From contig JAUFSD010000022.1 in the NCBI GenBank assembly GCA_033030425.1, forward strand, positions 496,001-560,000: a stretch of 64,000 bases of DNA, in the 5' to 3' direction. Positions within the stretch are counted from its first letter, which is position 1. Each line of letters begins with the position of its first letter. The DNA comes from Verpa conica (lineage: Eukaryota; Ascomycota; Pezizomycetes; Pezizales; Morchellaceae). The position numbers and the translations under genes are program-made. Positions 33,975 to 45,838 of this stretch are shown here, one piece after another. The notes beneath the pieces were generated by a model. The model saw nothing but the letters and a program-made list of their open reading frames with translations. It had not been told where the DNA came from and made no database searches.

Positions 33975-36333
33975 ATGGGCCAGGGTGCTTCAACACCCCA
34001 AAATGATGGCAGGGAGACTCAAAGTCACGGGATATCAGGGTCAGGTCAGCAGGATGAGGCTCTAAGGAATCAGGGATTACAGGCACAAAATATGCCTGAA
34101 AATAGGCCAGATGAGGCAACTATCGTTCTTAGGAGGAGCAGGCGGTTACGAAACCACATCGATCATTTTGCGCGGATAGGGAGTCGCTTATTACCTAATT
34201 CACCAACATCGTCCACATCTGCCTCATCCTCTGTGAGTAGTCGGATGCAGAACATTCGTTTTCGTAGGCCGCGATTTCGTTCACCCTCGCCCTCTGCCCC
34301 TGGAGGATCTTCACCTAACCGGGCCTCTTCATCACGTCAGCGGTTTCGTCCCTCTGCATCTCGACCCCAGCCGGTTTCCGAACCAGGAAATGAGAATTCT
34401 ACCGCTGACATTGATATGATGGATATATCACCAGTTGCATCGGCCACTACTCGAACCCCAACACCGCCCACTCCTAGTATAGATGCCCCCACTTCAACTG
34501 AATCCCGACGGTCTAGGATGGCAAGGGTCAGGTCCTCAATCAGCTCCTGGCCAAGTATTATTCCAGACATTACTGGTACTGCGAGACCGAGTCGTCCTGC
34601 ATCCAGGAGGCCATCCCACAGGGCAAGTACCTTGATGAACGATTATAGTCATAGTAATAGTACCGATATGGATATTGATATGTCTCATGCATCTGAAATG
34701 ACACCACCTTCGCGATCCTCAGATTCTTCGCCCTCTCGGCCAGAAAGGCAAATAGGTGGGTCTGGAAGTCTGGATGATTTTGACAATCCAGCTCGTGTAA
34801 GGCCAGGGGAGGATCAGGCCGCTATGTTATCAAGACTGCTATCGGTCGCTGCGGCTGCCACGGCAGCTTCTTTGGTCGGGAATACGGAACAAGCTATTAC
34901 AGAAGCTCAGGATGTAGCAGGGGATAATGGTGGTGATGGAAGCTTCGAGTCTTTTCTACGAGCTTTACAAAATGGACGTCTAGCAGCAGCTCTTAGGAAT
35001 GGTGGAAATGAGTTGGGTGGAGGTGCTCCTCCTGATCCCAATCAGTCGGAGACACTTATGGCACCATTAAATTTCTTCCGGATGTTCCGCTTTGGGAGCA
35101 CGAATAGCAACGAAGGAAATGGGGGAGAACCTGGTGAAGGTGGTACTCGCTCTCGTATGGTTCCAGTGATCATTGTTGGGATCCGGTCCGTCACCCCTAG
35201 GGACACAACGGACGGGGAAGGCAACAGGCCAGCGCCCTTCTTTGATGCCCTGGCGAACCTGCCCGTCAATCTTCCAAGTATTCGCAGAGGGTCGAGGCTT
35301 AGCAATACCCATAGAAGGGCCTCTATGGGTGGAACCTCTGGTAGTCCTTTTGGATTTGATAGTCAAAGACATTCACGTGCTGCATCCACCAACTCTCTGA
35401 GACCTGTATCAGATATTAACCCTACGCCAGCACCAATTCCTCCAGTACTTTCTGATACTCCACCTGGGCCACATCCTCCACCATCAACACCAGCGGACCC
35501 AAGCTTGTCATCTTTCCCAAGCTCATCATTTGCCAATGATGCTCAGGCATCAATGGAAAGGCCAGAAGGACCTGATGAAAACGTCAGTACTAGGGATCCA
35601 CCTAGACGCCGTCTGGCAAGACGATTAAGTAGCCCTGATAGCCTACCACCGTTTAGTAGTTTGGGTGGCAGGTCTACTGGATCAAATAATGGTGGTAGTT
35701 CTAGCAGTGCTGCTGGTAGTGGATCCGGAACTAGGCGTCCTCCAGGTAATACTGAAGGTACCAGAAGCTGGATAATTTATGTCCTTGGAGGGTCCTACCC
35801 AGAGGATCATCCTATTTTGACCACCCCAAGCTTATTCACAGATGTAGGAGCCCTTATTTTATACTTTAAAGAACTTTATATTTAGTATTTACTAACCTTT
35901 GATGGTCCATAGGCTCCAACGTATGAAGATATGATGCTATTATCTTCTCTCCTCGGACCAGCCAAGCCCCCAGTTGCTACTCGAGATGATGTAAATTCGG
36001 CTGGCGGGACTTTCGTGTTCGGTGATGAGACAACATTAAGCGTTAATATCGTAGAAGGTGACAGATGTCTAATCTGTTTGGGTGACTATGAAAAGGGTGA
36101 AGAGTGCAGATTACTTTCAAAGTGCCAACACATTTTCCACAAGGATTGCATAGATGAGGTATATATTAGATTCAATATGTGATGTGTCTAATGCTGACTA
36201 TCATTAGTGGCTGACCACTGGTCGCAACTCCTGCCCACTCTGCCGAAGCCAAGGAGTTAATGAGAAGGAGCAACCCCCAGCTCCCACCGACACACTCCCG
36301 GTAAATCCTGTCGATGGAATGGCAACTTCATAG
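33975..36333 (+). CDS. RING-H2 (C3H2C3) protein with N-terminal myristoylation-type motif, probable E3 ubiquitin ligase
   Basis: Three exons: 33975-35843, 35913-36158 and 36208-36333, all in phase, giving 746 residues. Most of the protein is Ser/Pro/Arg-rich and probably disordered. Near the end, PSLFTD joins APTYEDMMLLSSLLGPAKPP across intron 1, then the RING-H2 CLICLGDYEKGEECRLL, CQHIFHKDCIDEW and CPLC, with ligands in C3H2C3 order. The frame is open upstream to 33801 but its first ATG is 33975. This start gives MGQGASTPQ, matching the MGxxxS/T myristoylation pattern, so membrane tethering is plausible. The block before the RING resembles fungal proteins of this type that I remember without a firm name. 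Substrates are unknown. Confidence 0.85.
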
Positions 36334-39300
36334 AATTTTTATGTACACCTATATGTATGGTTCGCTTTATGCTACCATTCATGTTTGTCAGACACTGGTA
36401 CATTATTAGGTAGTTTCTGTAATCCTTGTTCATATTTCAGGACTTATTTGCCCTCCCCCCCCCTTACTTGTCTTCCGCTTGCTTGGTTTTTTTTTGTGCT
36501 TAGCAGTCTTTATGTTATTCCCTCTTATCTAGGAGTAGGAAATAAGACGGTTTGGTCGGGTGCATGGTTGGTAGGTTGTCTTATTTATTTTTTGTGCTAG
36601 TGGTTTTGCGATGTCTAATGCCCAAATTTTCTGTACTTCCTCTATTTGTTGTGGCACGGCGTCGAGTGTTGAATTTTTTTGTCTACAATGGTGGATTTAT
36701 TTGTCTCATTTGTATCCTAGCATCCAGTGCGCCTTTTTTTCATCCGTAAAGAGCCATTTAGGGGTATATTGGCAACGAAAAGCCAGGGTTTGCTTTAGTT
36801 ACGCTTCTCTTTTGTCTATTTTTTCTTACACGCGTTTCTTCAACATTCATCTTGAAAGGAGGTAACGGAACTCGGGGTTGGCTTTGGGGATTTGAGGTTT
36901 TGTTTTGTTGGCATAATTTTTTTTCTTTCTCTCCTTTTGTCTCCTGGCTGCCCAAAGACTACAAGTGGTGTTTTGTACCGCTTATCTCCTACACAGCCCC
37001 CTCGCTATTTGTTTCTTGCACTCTTTGGCGAATGATTTTTTATCTGTATTATTTCTTTTGTACTGTAGGACTCTGCGTCTATCTTATGTAGAACCTAATT
37101 GAACCATATCCCCCCTTCAATTCACGTAAGCCAGTCTATAGCCTCCAGCAGTTAGTAATGTCGCCAACCGCGGCCTTCAGCAATTCTTGCACAGACCATA
37201 CTAGGCTAACTATATACATACAACTAGCGAGATTCCAGCAGTCAGGTTCCTGGTTTATGGGATGGCACTATTTTAAAGAAGGGGTTCCTGGTCTCCGCTA
37301 TAGTGGTATTACAAACACCGGCCTCCCCCCATACAGCCAGCCCGGCCTTCGGGACATGTCTTGGCCGGCATATAGAAATATCTCCCCCATACGTACATGC
37401 ACACGATCATAGCTGATCCTACCGATGTGGAAACAGGCTGACTGTCTTAACTTCAGCTGGAACTATGTTTTGGGGATATTGTAACCTAGATCTACGATCT
37501 CCCGGAGGGGGGCATAAAGGGGACGTAAGGATACTAAACAGGTGCATCACATATACATTACTACCTTGCGTAGTCCCGCCTGTTTATTCTCACCTGTTCT
37601 CCGGTGGCGAATGTGCAGAGTAGCTGGATGGTTATTCTGTCGCGCCTGCTGGGTAAATTCATATATATAACCTATCATGCATACTAGTGTGGGTTGAGTG
37701 TTTGAGGGGCTCGAAACTGACGATAGTTTCATGTAGTATATGAGAGAAGTGTTATAGCAATCTAAACCACCCCTTTCTCCTCCGCCATCCCCCCCTTTCC
37801 CCCCCTCTTATTTAGTTTAGGAGGCACTATTGCTACATTACTGTCACGATCTACTCTTAGCTAGTGATATAACAATTTAAAAGAATCCCCCTCCCCCTTT
37901 TCCCTAGACTAAGCCCGTAATGGGGGTGAATCACATTATAAGATTTTCTATGCATCGGCTGATGAGATGTACATGTAGTACAAGTTATGGATAAATATCA
38001 GCCCATATCCTCATCTGCCCGCTTCTTAACCCCGTGCGTATATATTACTACTGGCCACAAATTGAACCAAGCATGCAGGATTGTTTTGTTAGAGTATGAT
38101 ATTTATACAACTACTAGACTTGATAGAGGGCTAGCACCACGATACGGACCAAGATGTCGGGACTTGCAGGGGCTAACGCACCTGTAAAGCTTTGTTTGAA
38201 CGGAGAACTCCATTGAGAAGGAAGTAGATAGTGGTTAGATTTGGCTAGACAACCCCGAGATCCCTCGGCTTGTCCCGAGGATTATATATATATGTACTAG
38301 GGCCTCGTGATGTATATTTTAATCCTCGAGGGCAAGTGATGTTCCACACATTATTCCGTGCGCATATTGCGATTGGCGGTAGCATCACAGCTAGATTATC
38401 ACGGCTCCCTACATTAATACGTCACTGAACTTCAAAGGGGAATCTTCCCAAAGATATCAATCAAAATTAGTCAAATAATTATTTAATTCAATAAATCACG
38501 CAATTTCGAAGAGTACCCGGGATATATAGGAAAAATTGTTAATAATAGTACATGATAATACAAGGTCTTAGATCATTACAGTTGCACCTCGCTATAAGAA
38601 ACGCCAAGAACTCAGCCGATTTCGTTTCTTATAGCAAGTTTTCCAAAGATATCCCTTATAGCAAGGGTAAATTTGGTGTAGAAAAATCAGAATTGACCTG
38701 GAAAAAGTTTCTTACAGCAAGGTTTTTCTTATAACAAGGTTTCTTATAGTGAGGTGTGACTGTATATGTATATGCCTCAAAATAAGGGACCTGTTAGTGG
38801 CGGCACAAGTTCAAGTATGACAGCTCCCCATCGCCCTTTTTTCTGATATGATACCGGTAGCAATATAGCGGTTACTCCAGGTACAAGCATTTGATAGCTA
38901 TAATGCCCGTGCACCAGTCCCTAAACCCGAGAACACGCCAAACGGCTTTTTGACGTTGAGTTCGGGCGCGAAAGCGGTACCTATTTTCAGTTGCGGTGTC
39001 TTACAGGTAGGTAGTCTATAAGAATACATTAGCAGAATTGTTTTTATTCCCGCTTCAAAATCAGCACTATCTGTTTGCTAATATTTTGACAAGAGTGGTG
39101 ATTTTCCCTCGCTGATAGCCAATCAGAACGGCCTTTGCTTGCTTATTTTGGAAATACGGTGCCACGTTTTTTCGTATATTTTGCTTCTTACGGAACTAGA
39201 GGGGTAGATAACTTAAGCGTCCAATAGTGGTGCCCTGGAAAGTGCCTATAGATAAAGTGGATATATTTCTCAATAATTCTTTGTTGTTATTGCGTACTTT

Positions 39301-42300
39301 TGAATTGGGAATATAAATTGTCCTGCCTGGATTACGGAATGCCAATGTGGGGTATAGTAGGGTTGTCGTTGCGGGAGCATCTTTCCACAGACCTTGTCTA
39401 GAACAGGGAATTTTCTGGATACGATATTTATCGGAACCCTGATCCCGTTTCTCGTTGCGTTTCCCCCAAGACGTTGGAGCACATGGATATGACTTAAATC
39501 TTCTATTTTATTTTTATTCTTATGCCGCGGGTTCCGGGAGGCCTTTCCCTTCCGTCGCTGAAGACTGTCTCGGAGATTTGCGAGGGTTGTTTTCTTAGTA
39601 GAAAATAGGCGCCTCGGCATCCAATTGCCAAAGAAACTAAGGGCATACGATACGTGTAAACCATGCCCCAGCGCGGAATATTGCTAAATTATTTCATGGA
39701 TAGGGGGGAAAAGGATATCGCAGTAGTGTAGTAGGTAGATGATTAATTACAGTTGGCCCAGCTTCGGGGACATTATCATGTGCTACCGGAGGAGAGAGCA
39801 CGCTTTGAGTGCCGATTCTGGTGCTGCATTCAGTCGTCCGGTACCTAAACTTGCTGGATCGTTTTCCTCGGTGATTTCACACCCGGTACTTGTTCGATCC
39901 TGATGTCTGGGCAGCGTCTGTAGGCCGTCAAGTGCTGCATGTACATACATGGGTGATCTTTCTTTGATCTGCATCCGCCGTCTGCTTCTTTAGCGTCTAT
40001 GTATGTGAATATACACTACTACGATGTCTTACCCTGGTGAATTTACTTACTTTTGCAGGATAGCTGGCGTAGAAGACTACTAGAAGCACAGCACACCGCT
40101 GATGTTGAGCTCACGAATAGCTCTAGAGGATGCAAAGGAACCTGAGGGCATACAACCAGTTTTCTCCATTACAGCCCGCAGCTCCGTGGGTTGAATCACC
40201 CAAGATCAGTCAATCTATGCCTCTCAGCAGTGGCACTCACCGCTCAAGCGGTGAGGCGCGTAGCCAAAGAGAGCATAATGTTGCACAGCAAAGACGGAAC
40301 AGTCAGCTCGCAGGGCCGCTCCAGCAGTATTAGGCAACGAAACCCATGTTCCTCACTCGCAATTTTCCTGTCAAGCCCCTAGTCGAATTCCCATCACAAT
40401 CGGTGACGCCGCTCAACGTTGACGGTCAGTGCGCCAGATAGTGGAAAGGGAAAAAGCAAAAAGAAATTCCCGAAAAGAGTCTTGAATATGTATCAGCTGC
40501 GACATGACTAACAACCAATAGGAACCATCCCCCTAAAAGATGACTCGGAGTCTAGCCCAGTTCCGATAGATCGTTCGTAGTATATATCTATGAAGGTTCT
40601 ATAATAGGACAAGAAGCACCTGTATTGACATGTGAGCCAGCTACCGTTGTTTCTTTTCACGACTGTGGTTGTACATGCTGGATGCATCTTTTTTGAGGGG
40701 GTAGGTTTTGGTTAAGAATTCCATCTTGCGGAAGGTTGCGTATCTGCACACACGATCCGCTGTCAACCTCGTGGCGGTCGACCGAAAGTCGCAGAAATAA
40801 TAGCTGTGCTAGTCTATCTACTCCCTTCTGATCGTCGCACCATGTTTCCTCACTCGTTGTTCCCCATTCCTCCCTGCCGTAAAGGGATAGTTGGTTTTTT
40901 TTTGTGGCTACTGCAAGTCCAGGTAGATTGCGAATTGTCCTGGTTTGTCTTTTTGTGTTAGAGTAGAGTATGAAGCATACCGATATATTTCAGCGGGTGG
41001 TAAACCATGTGTGAGGTGTGTGTGGGCTGTGTGTTCAACCATGACCCTGTAGAAATCTCACGCGCGAGTTGTCCCTTGATTGGTTTCCCATTCGCTTCTT
41101 GCCTTTGCTTTCTCGACCTTTGGGTTTCGGCGAGACGCAGTTTCTCGTCTCCTCTTTCCCCTACCTACATGTGCTGCAATACGCACACTGAGCCTACTTT
41201 ACGTACCTAGTTAGCAGCACCCACCCTCCTGGGTTCTCTCCTGGGGTTGTGGTGCCTGCAAAATTAGTTCAACTCCAGCCCAGAACACGCCAGGGCTGTC
41301 ACCTCGGTATCCCCTGCCTGCTTGATCCATGCCTTTGTAGTCCTTTTCGAGCCAGAAACCCCCTTCCATGCCTGTATTTTCGTCCCGCTACCACATGGTT
41401 TCTTTTTGCCCCTTGACCCCCGCAGCCATGCAGAAAGTGCACGGGGTTCAACATCTCAAGCTCTAGATGCGGCCTTCTAAGATGATGATCTGGAGTTCCA
41501 TTCGCACTCTTGGTGGTATACGTACATAAGAATTGCGCATTTTCCGAGGCCCGAGTTTCTACATCTTGTACTTTGAGTGGGAAGTAGTCAACCACGCAAC
41601 GAATTGGAAAGGCGTTTTGCTGTGGGGAAAGGCTTATTATTTTTTTTCTTCCCTTTCTTTCCCTTTCCCTGTTGCCTGTGGGCTCCCCCCCCCTTCGTTT
41701 GACCAGTCAGGTCACTGCCCTGCTTCTATTGGGTTCCGCGGGGATTCGGTCGATCCCATTTATTCCTTGAGGTTCAGTGATATCGGACGAGCACCTTACA
41801 ACGTACCCTTTTCGTCACCATTTTCCTCCAGCCGGTTCCGGTACTAGAGTGGCTCTAGTGTCTAACTCGTCCAGGAGGAATAGAGGGAGAAAAGAAAAGA
41901 AAAGAAAGGAAAAGAGGAGAAAGTAGAAGGACATAACGGCCGCGGGGGAGTCCAGGAGACGGGGGAGCACTAGCTTTGGATTTTATTTATTATTTGTCGA
42001 ACAGTCTTGACTAGGGGTCTCCTTGTCCTTCCAAGAACGAAGGTTGTTTTTTCTTCGGACTCGGCCATAGTACATACAGCAAGAGCAGGGTGCTGGTAGT
42101 GCCTTTGTCCATCCTCCGCTGTGTTCTAGTTTGAGCGGCCGTCTATTCCTGTAGCTCTCCCACCTCCGCCGCCCCCTTACCCCCACCGCTTCTTAACCCC
42201 CCTCCCTCCCCTCACCTTCTGTAGTTCTCTGCGGTGTGAAGGAGAATTACGAAGAAGGGCAGGCAGGCAGAAGGCAGGAAGCAGACAAGAAGCAGAAGCA

Positions 42301-42395
42301 GACAAGAAGCAGAAGGAATTCTCTAAGTGTCCCCTTGGAAGTCTACAAGAGTATCTGAGGATTCAGATATTCCTACACGCCCAAATCACCCGGTC
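36334..42395. other. Long intergenic region
   Basis: About 6 kb without a supportable gene. It starts with a T-rich 3' flank of the RING-H2 gene (to about 37090), includes a pogo-type MITE at 38579-38762, and ends in a CT-rich stretch and GGCAG/AGAAGCAG repeats (42255-42315) just before the Zn2Cys6 gene. Open frames of up to about 116 codons (for example 39270-39620, reverse) have no recognised domain. Confidence 0.6.
38579..38762. mobile_element. 184-bp pogo/Tc1-type MITE with TA target duplication
   Basis: The left end reads CAGTTGCACCTCGCTATAAG and the right end, reversed, CAGTCACACCTCACTATAAG. About 21 of 24 terminal bases agree, continuing AAAC on both sides. TA flanks both ends (38577-38578 and 38763-38764). 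The CAGT start, ACCTCGCTATA core and TA target are typical of pogo-like transposon ends. The interior repeats degenerate versions of TTTCTTATAGCAAGG and has no coding capacity. Confidence 0.88.
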
Positions 42396-44846
42396 ATGAC
42401 GGGATTGTATCGATCGTCGAATTCGACGCCAGACGTAAACCGCCTACCAACGTCATCGACACAACCAAACGCACCTAACGGAAACTACATTCCACGCTTC
42501 GACCAACCATCACCTCTCACAACCTTTTTTGTTGTCCCAGAGGCTGGGGGAAATATGACAACCAATTCGAAACCATCTCGAGTGAGGAGAAAGAGTGCTC
42601 CGGGATCTGAGACTGTAAAGCATCGTCGGACTAGATCTGGCTGCTTCACCTGTCGTACTCGCCGTGTAAAGGTGACTAAATCTAAACCAGTCTAATGATC
42701 ATGTAGTGAGCAAGCCATTGACTGTTCTGCTTCTAGTGCGATGAGACACATCCTATTTGTGAACGTAAGGCTATCAACTCAGGATGATATTTTAGATATT
42801 TTTTTTTTATTTTGGTAATTATTGTTACTGACGATTGGAATTGGCTCTAGGTTGTCAGAAGGGTGGAAGGGAATGCACCTACCCCGAGGTAGTTGCATCA
42901 AAGCTTGCGGGAGGCCAGAAGGGCAAGCGCGAGAAACCATCGACATCAAGAGAAGGAAGTTCATCGCTAGAGGAGCTTGAAGAAGAGGACGAATATGAGG
43001 ATTATCAAGAGGAGGAACATAAACCACCAGTATCCGAAAGACCCAGACTAAAGAGCTCGACTAGTCACGGTTATCTGAGAGGGGCTCAGCAACGGCGGGA
43101 CTCCTGGCCTGCTTCAGAGGGTCGGCGACCCCAGATCAGAAGCCGGAAGACTAGCTCAATAGATCCAAGCCCATCTCCAAACGACCATTACTATCCCGAC
43201 TCTTCTGAGCCAACATCCCCTGCAGAATCTTCTCTTCGACGGACAGCTTCCCATATGAGCCTTGTCAATTCAGTTGAATGGTCGCATCTTCCCCATGATG
43301 TAGCTTTCTATCTCAATTACCACCGAAAAATGCTCAGCTGTCACCATTATCTCCTGAAATCAGATGGTGATTTTTTCTTCAGTACGACTTTACTTGAGCA
43401 TGCCATCAATAATGAGGCGCTTTTGTATGCAGTAGCAGCATTCTCGTCGTTTCATTACAGTGTGCATCACAAGACTGGAGTATTTCAGACTTTTCTAGAA
43501 TATTACAATAAGTCTGTTGGATTGCTTCGCATCTCATTGGATCAGGAACATACACTATCTACTATAATAACTATTTTGCAGCTTGCAAGTTTCGAGGTAC
43601 TTTGTCTTTCAAGCTTTGGTCGATGAAGCTCGTTTATTTTACTAATAACTCCTATAGGAGTATCTTGGGGACTGGATGAACCTTATGGAGCATCGTAATG
43701 CAGCTTCAAAAATTCTAACCAGCCTCTGGAATCCCCAGAGCATGTCTGAAACGTCTGAAAGACGAATGGTCTATAACTGGTTCTCTCATTTCGATGTTTT
43801 GGTAGCAATGATGGCCGGGCATCAAACAACAGTGGGGAGCGAATGGTCCGAAGAGAATAGAAGGGCTGTCCGCCGAGCTGCTGAGGCGAATCCAGGGGAC
43901 CTAGGTCTTAAAGTTGACAACGCTTCCTGTGAATTCAGGGATCTAGCAATTGAAATATCGATATTGACTGCCAGACGATCTCAACATCAGATGACAATTG
44001 AAGAGTTTTTGAAAGAGTCTCAACGGCTACTACAAGCATGTTCAGATTGGTGGCACGCACTAGATCCAGTGATATTGGATGGGGCTGAAGAGATTTCTAG
44101 AGCTACCGGTGGGAATCCGGAAGATGCTTGTCCCTTCAAACCATCAAAAATCTACAAGGGCGCTCGTTGGGCAGTCAATTTTCTAGAGTGTGATTACTAC
44201 GCCCTGATTATAATGTTAAAGCACCAGGTCACTCTCACAAGTGAGCTGCCTCCAGAGGCGGATCTAGCGGGATTTGCAATGTCTATATGCAATATATTAG
44301 CCGCCGTCGAGGCATATTCAGATTCACCTTCCGGGGCCCTGCTGGCAGCACAAGCTCCACTTGGACTCTCTGCACTTTGGATACCAAACAACAAGCGTTA
44401 TCGCCGGTGGATTCAAAAGCAACTGGCCAAGATTGAACAGATGGGGTGAGTAAAATAGCCACTTTTTGTTACATTACTATCCATTTCTAACCGTTTCCTG
44501 TAGTTTTGTATATCCGCTAGCATTCCGTGCTCGAATGGCTGAGATCTGGGATGATCCACAGCTAAAACACACATGGATATCGAATAACACCGAAACCGCT
44601 ATTGGAATGTCGATACGTCAGTTGGTTGACATGCGGGATGCAGCTCTTCCCAAGGATGCAGCTCGACATGACCTCAAAGAGATGAGGGCTTTAATGAAGG
44701 AAATGAGACTAGATTCAAAAGGATCCGGCTCGTTACCGACACCAACCTCAGAGGCTTCACCGCGAGATCAGCGATTTATGAACAATGAGGATACAGACCA
44801 ATATTTCCCCGTAATACAGGAAGGATCGGAGAATGACTGGGCATAA
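42396..44846 (+). CDS. Zn2Cys6 binuclear-cluster transcription factor
   Basis: Five exons: 42396-42671, 42737-42764, 42851-43596, 43658-44445, 44504-44846, giving 726 residues. The DNA-binding cluster CFTCRTRRVK-CDETHPICER-CQKGGREC has six cysteines spaced CX2CX6CX6CX2CX6C. It is split over three exons; exon 2 is only 28 bases. An acidic stretch EELEEEDEYEDYQEEE and a basic Ser-rich region follow. From about SVEWSHLPHDVAFYLNYH the protein has the long helical region of fungal C6 regulators (FLEYYNKSVGLLR, WFSHFDVLVAMMAGHQTT). The GCFTCR.RRVKCDE.HPICERC cluster is like that of S. pombe Moc3 and its filamentous relatives; an orthology call is not safe. The frame extends upstream of 42396, but no earlier ATG is seen in it. 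Confidence 0.88.
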
Positions 44847-45806
44847 TCTATTTCACGCTGATTCCGCGCTTGTTCTTAGTGATTTTCATTTCTTTCGTTA
44901 TCCCCGATGTGGAGTCTGGATGTGGGCTAAAATCACCGCTTTGATTTTTATCTAACTATTTTGTTATTTTCTACCTTTCCTCTTAAACATATTTTCGAAT
45001 AACTTCGGACTATTCCGGCTGGCTTCCACCTACTTTATTCATGTTTTTACATTTTGCTTTCGACCTCTACTTTTCATACATCTGTTCATCCTATATAAAT
45101 AATCGCCCACACTCCTATTTACCAGCCCTATATCCATTTAGTTTTTAATGCCTGGAAGTTGAAGCGGCGTTTCTGTTTAGAGTGCGTGGGATAACGGAGT
45201 GGTGGTAAGGTGGTGAGGTGGGTTGGGGGTTTTAGTTTGTATTTAGGTTTTCTTTTTGCCCTTTTCCTTTTTTATCAGTTTCTTTTCCTTTTTTTTAGGA
45301 GAGTTTTGAAATTTGGGAGACCACTGGTAGTCTGGGATAGGGGAGGCGTATGATAATGGAATGAGAATTGTTCCGTTTTTTCTTCCTGGTTTGCTTTATT
45401 CTTTACCACCATATCTCCCATTTCTTTTGATTCCGGGTGACTCCCTTCCACAATTCCTCTTAGATATTTAGGGTATTTGAGTATTATAGGTACGTTGCAG
45501 ATAAAATAAAAACGTGTTGCAGCATAGTTTCTTTATATAAGGTTAATTTTTCGCTTTCCCTGTTTCCGTTTCATTTACACTAAAACCTCGTAATAACTAG
45601 CTATATTAACCTAGACGATAAGAAGTCTCTGTATGCCTCGAGAAATATACGTAGTTAATCCATATGATTCTAGAGGCTAATCTTTGTATACTGGCCCTCT
45701 AGGCAAAGACATAACAAGGAAATTCTGATTCATCATTGCTGCCTATTTATTGTATTTTTCTGTGGGGTAATATTTGAGGGAGATTATATTTTCGTTACAG
45801 GACCAG

Positions 45807-45838
45807 GGCAGACGCTATCCTAGGCAGACGCTATCCTA
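45807..45838. repeat. Perfect 16-bp tandem duplication
   Basis: GGCAGACGCTATCCTA occurs twice head to tail. It could be a local slip or a short target duplication left by an excised element. Confidence 0.85.

Noticed and set aside
42327..42395. Upstream extension of the Zn2Cys6 frame from a GTG
   Set aside because: GTG starts are not expected in a fungal nuclear gene; the first ATG in frame is 42396.
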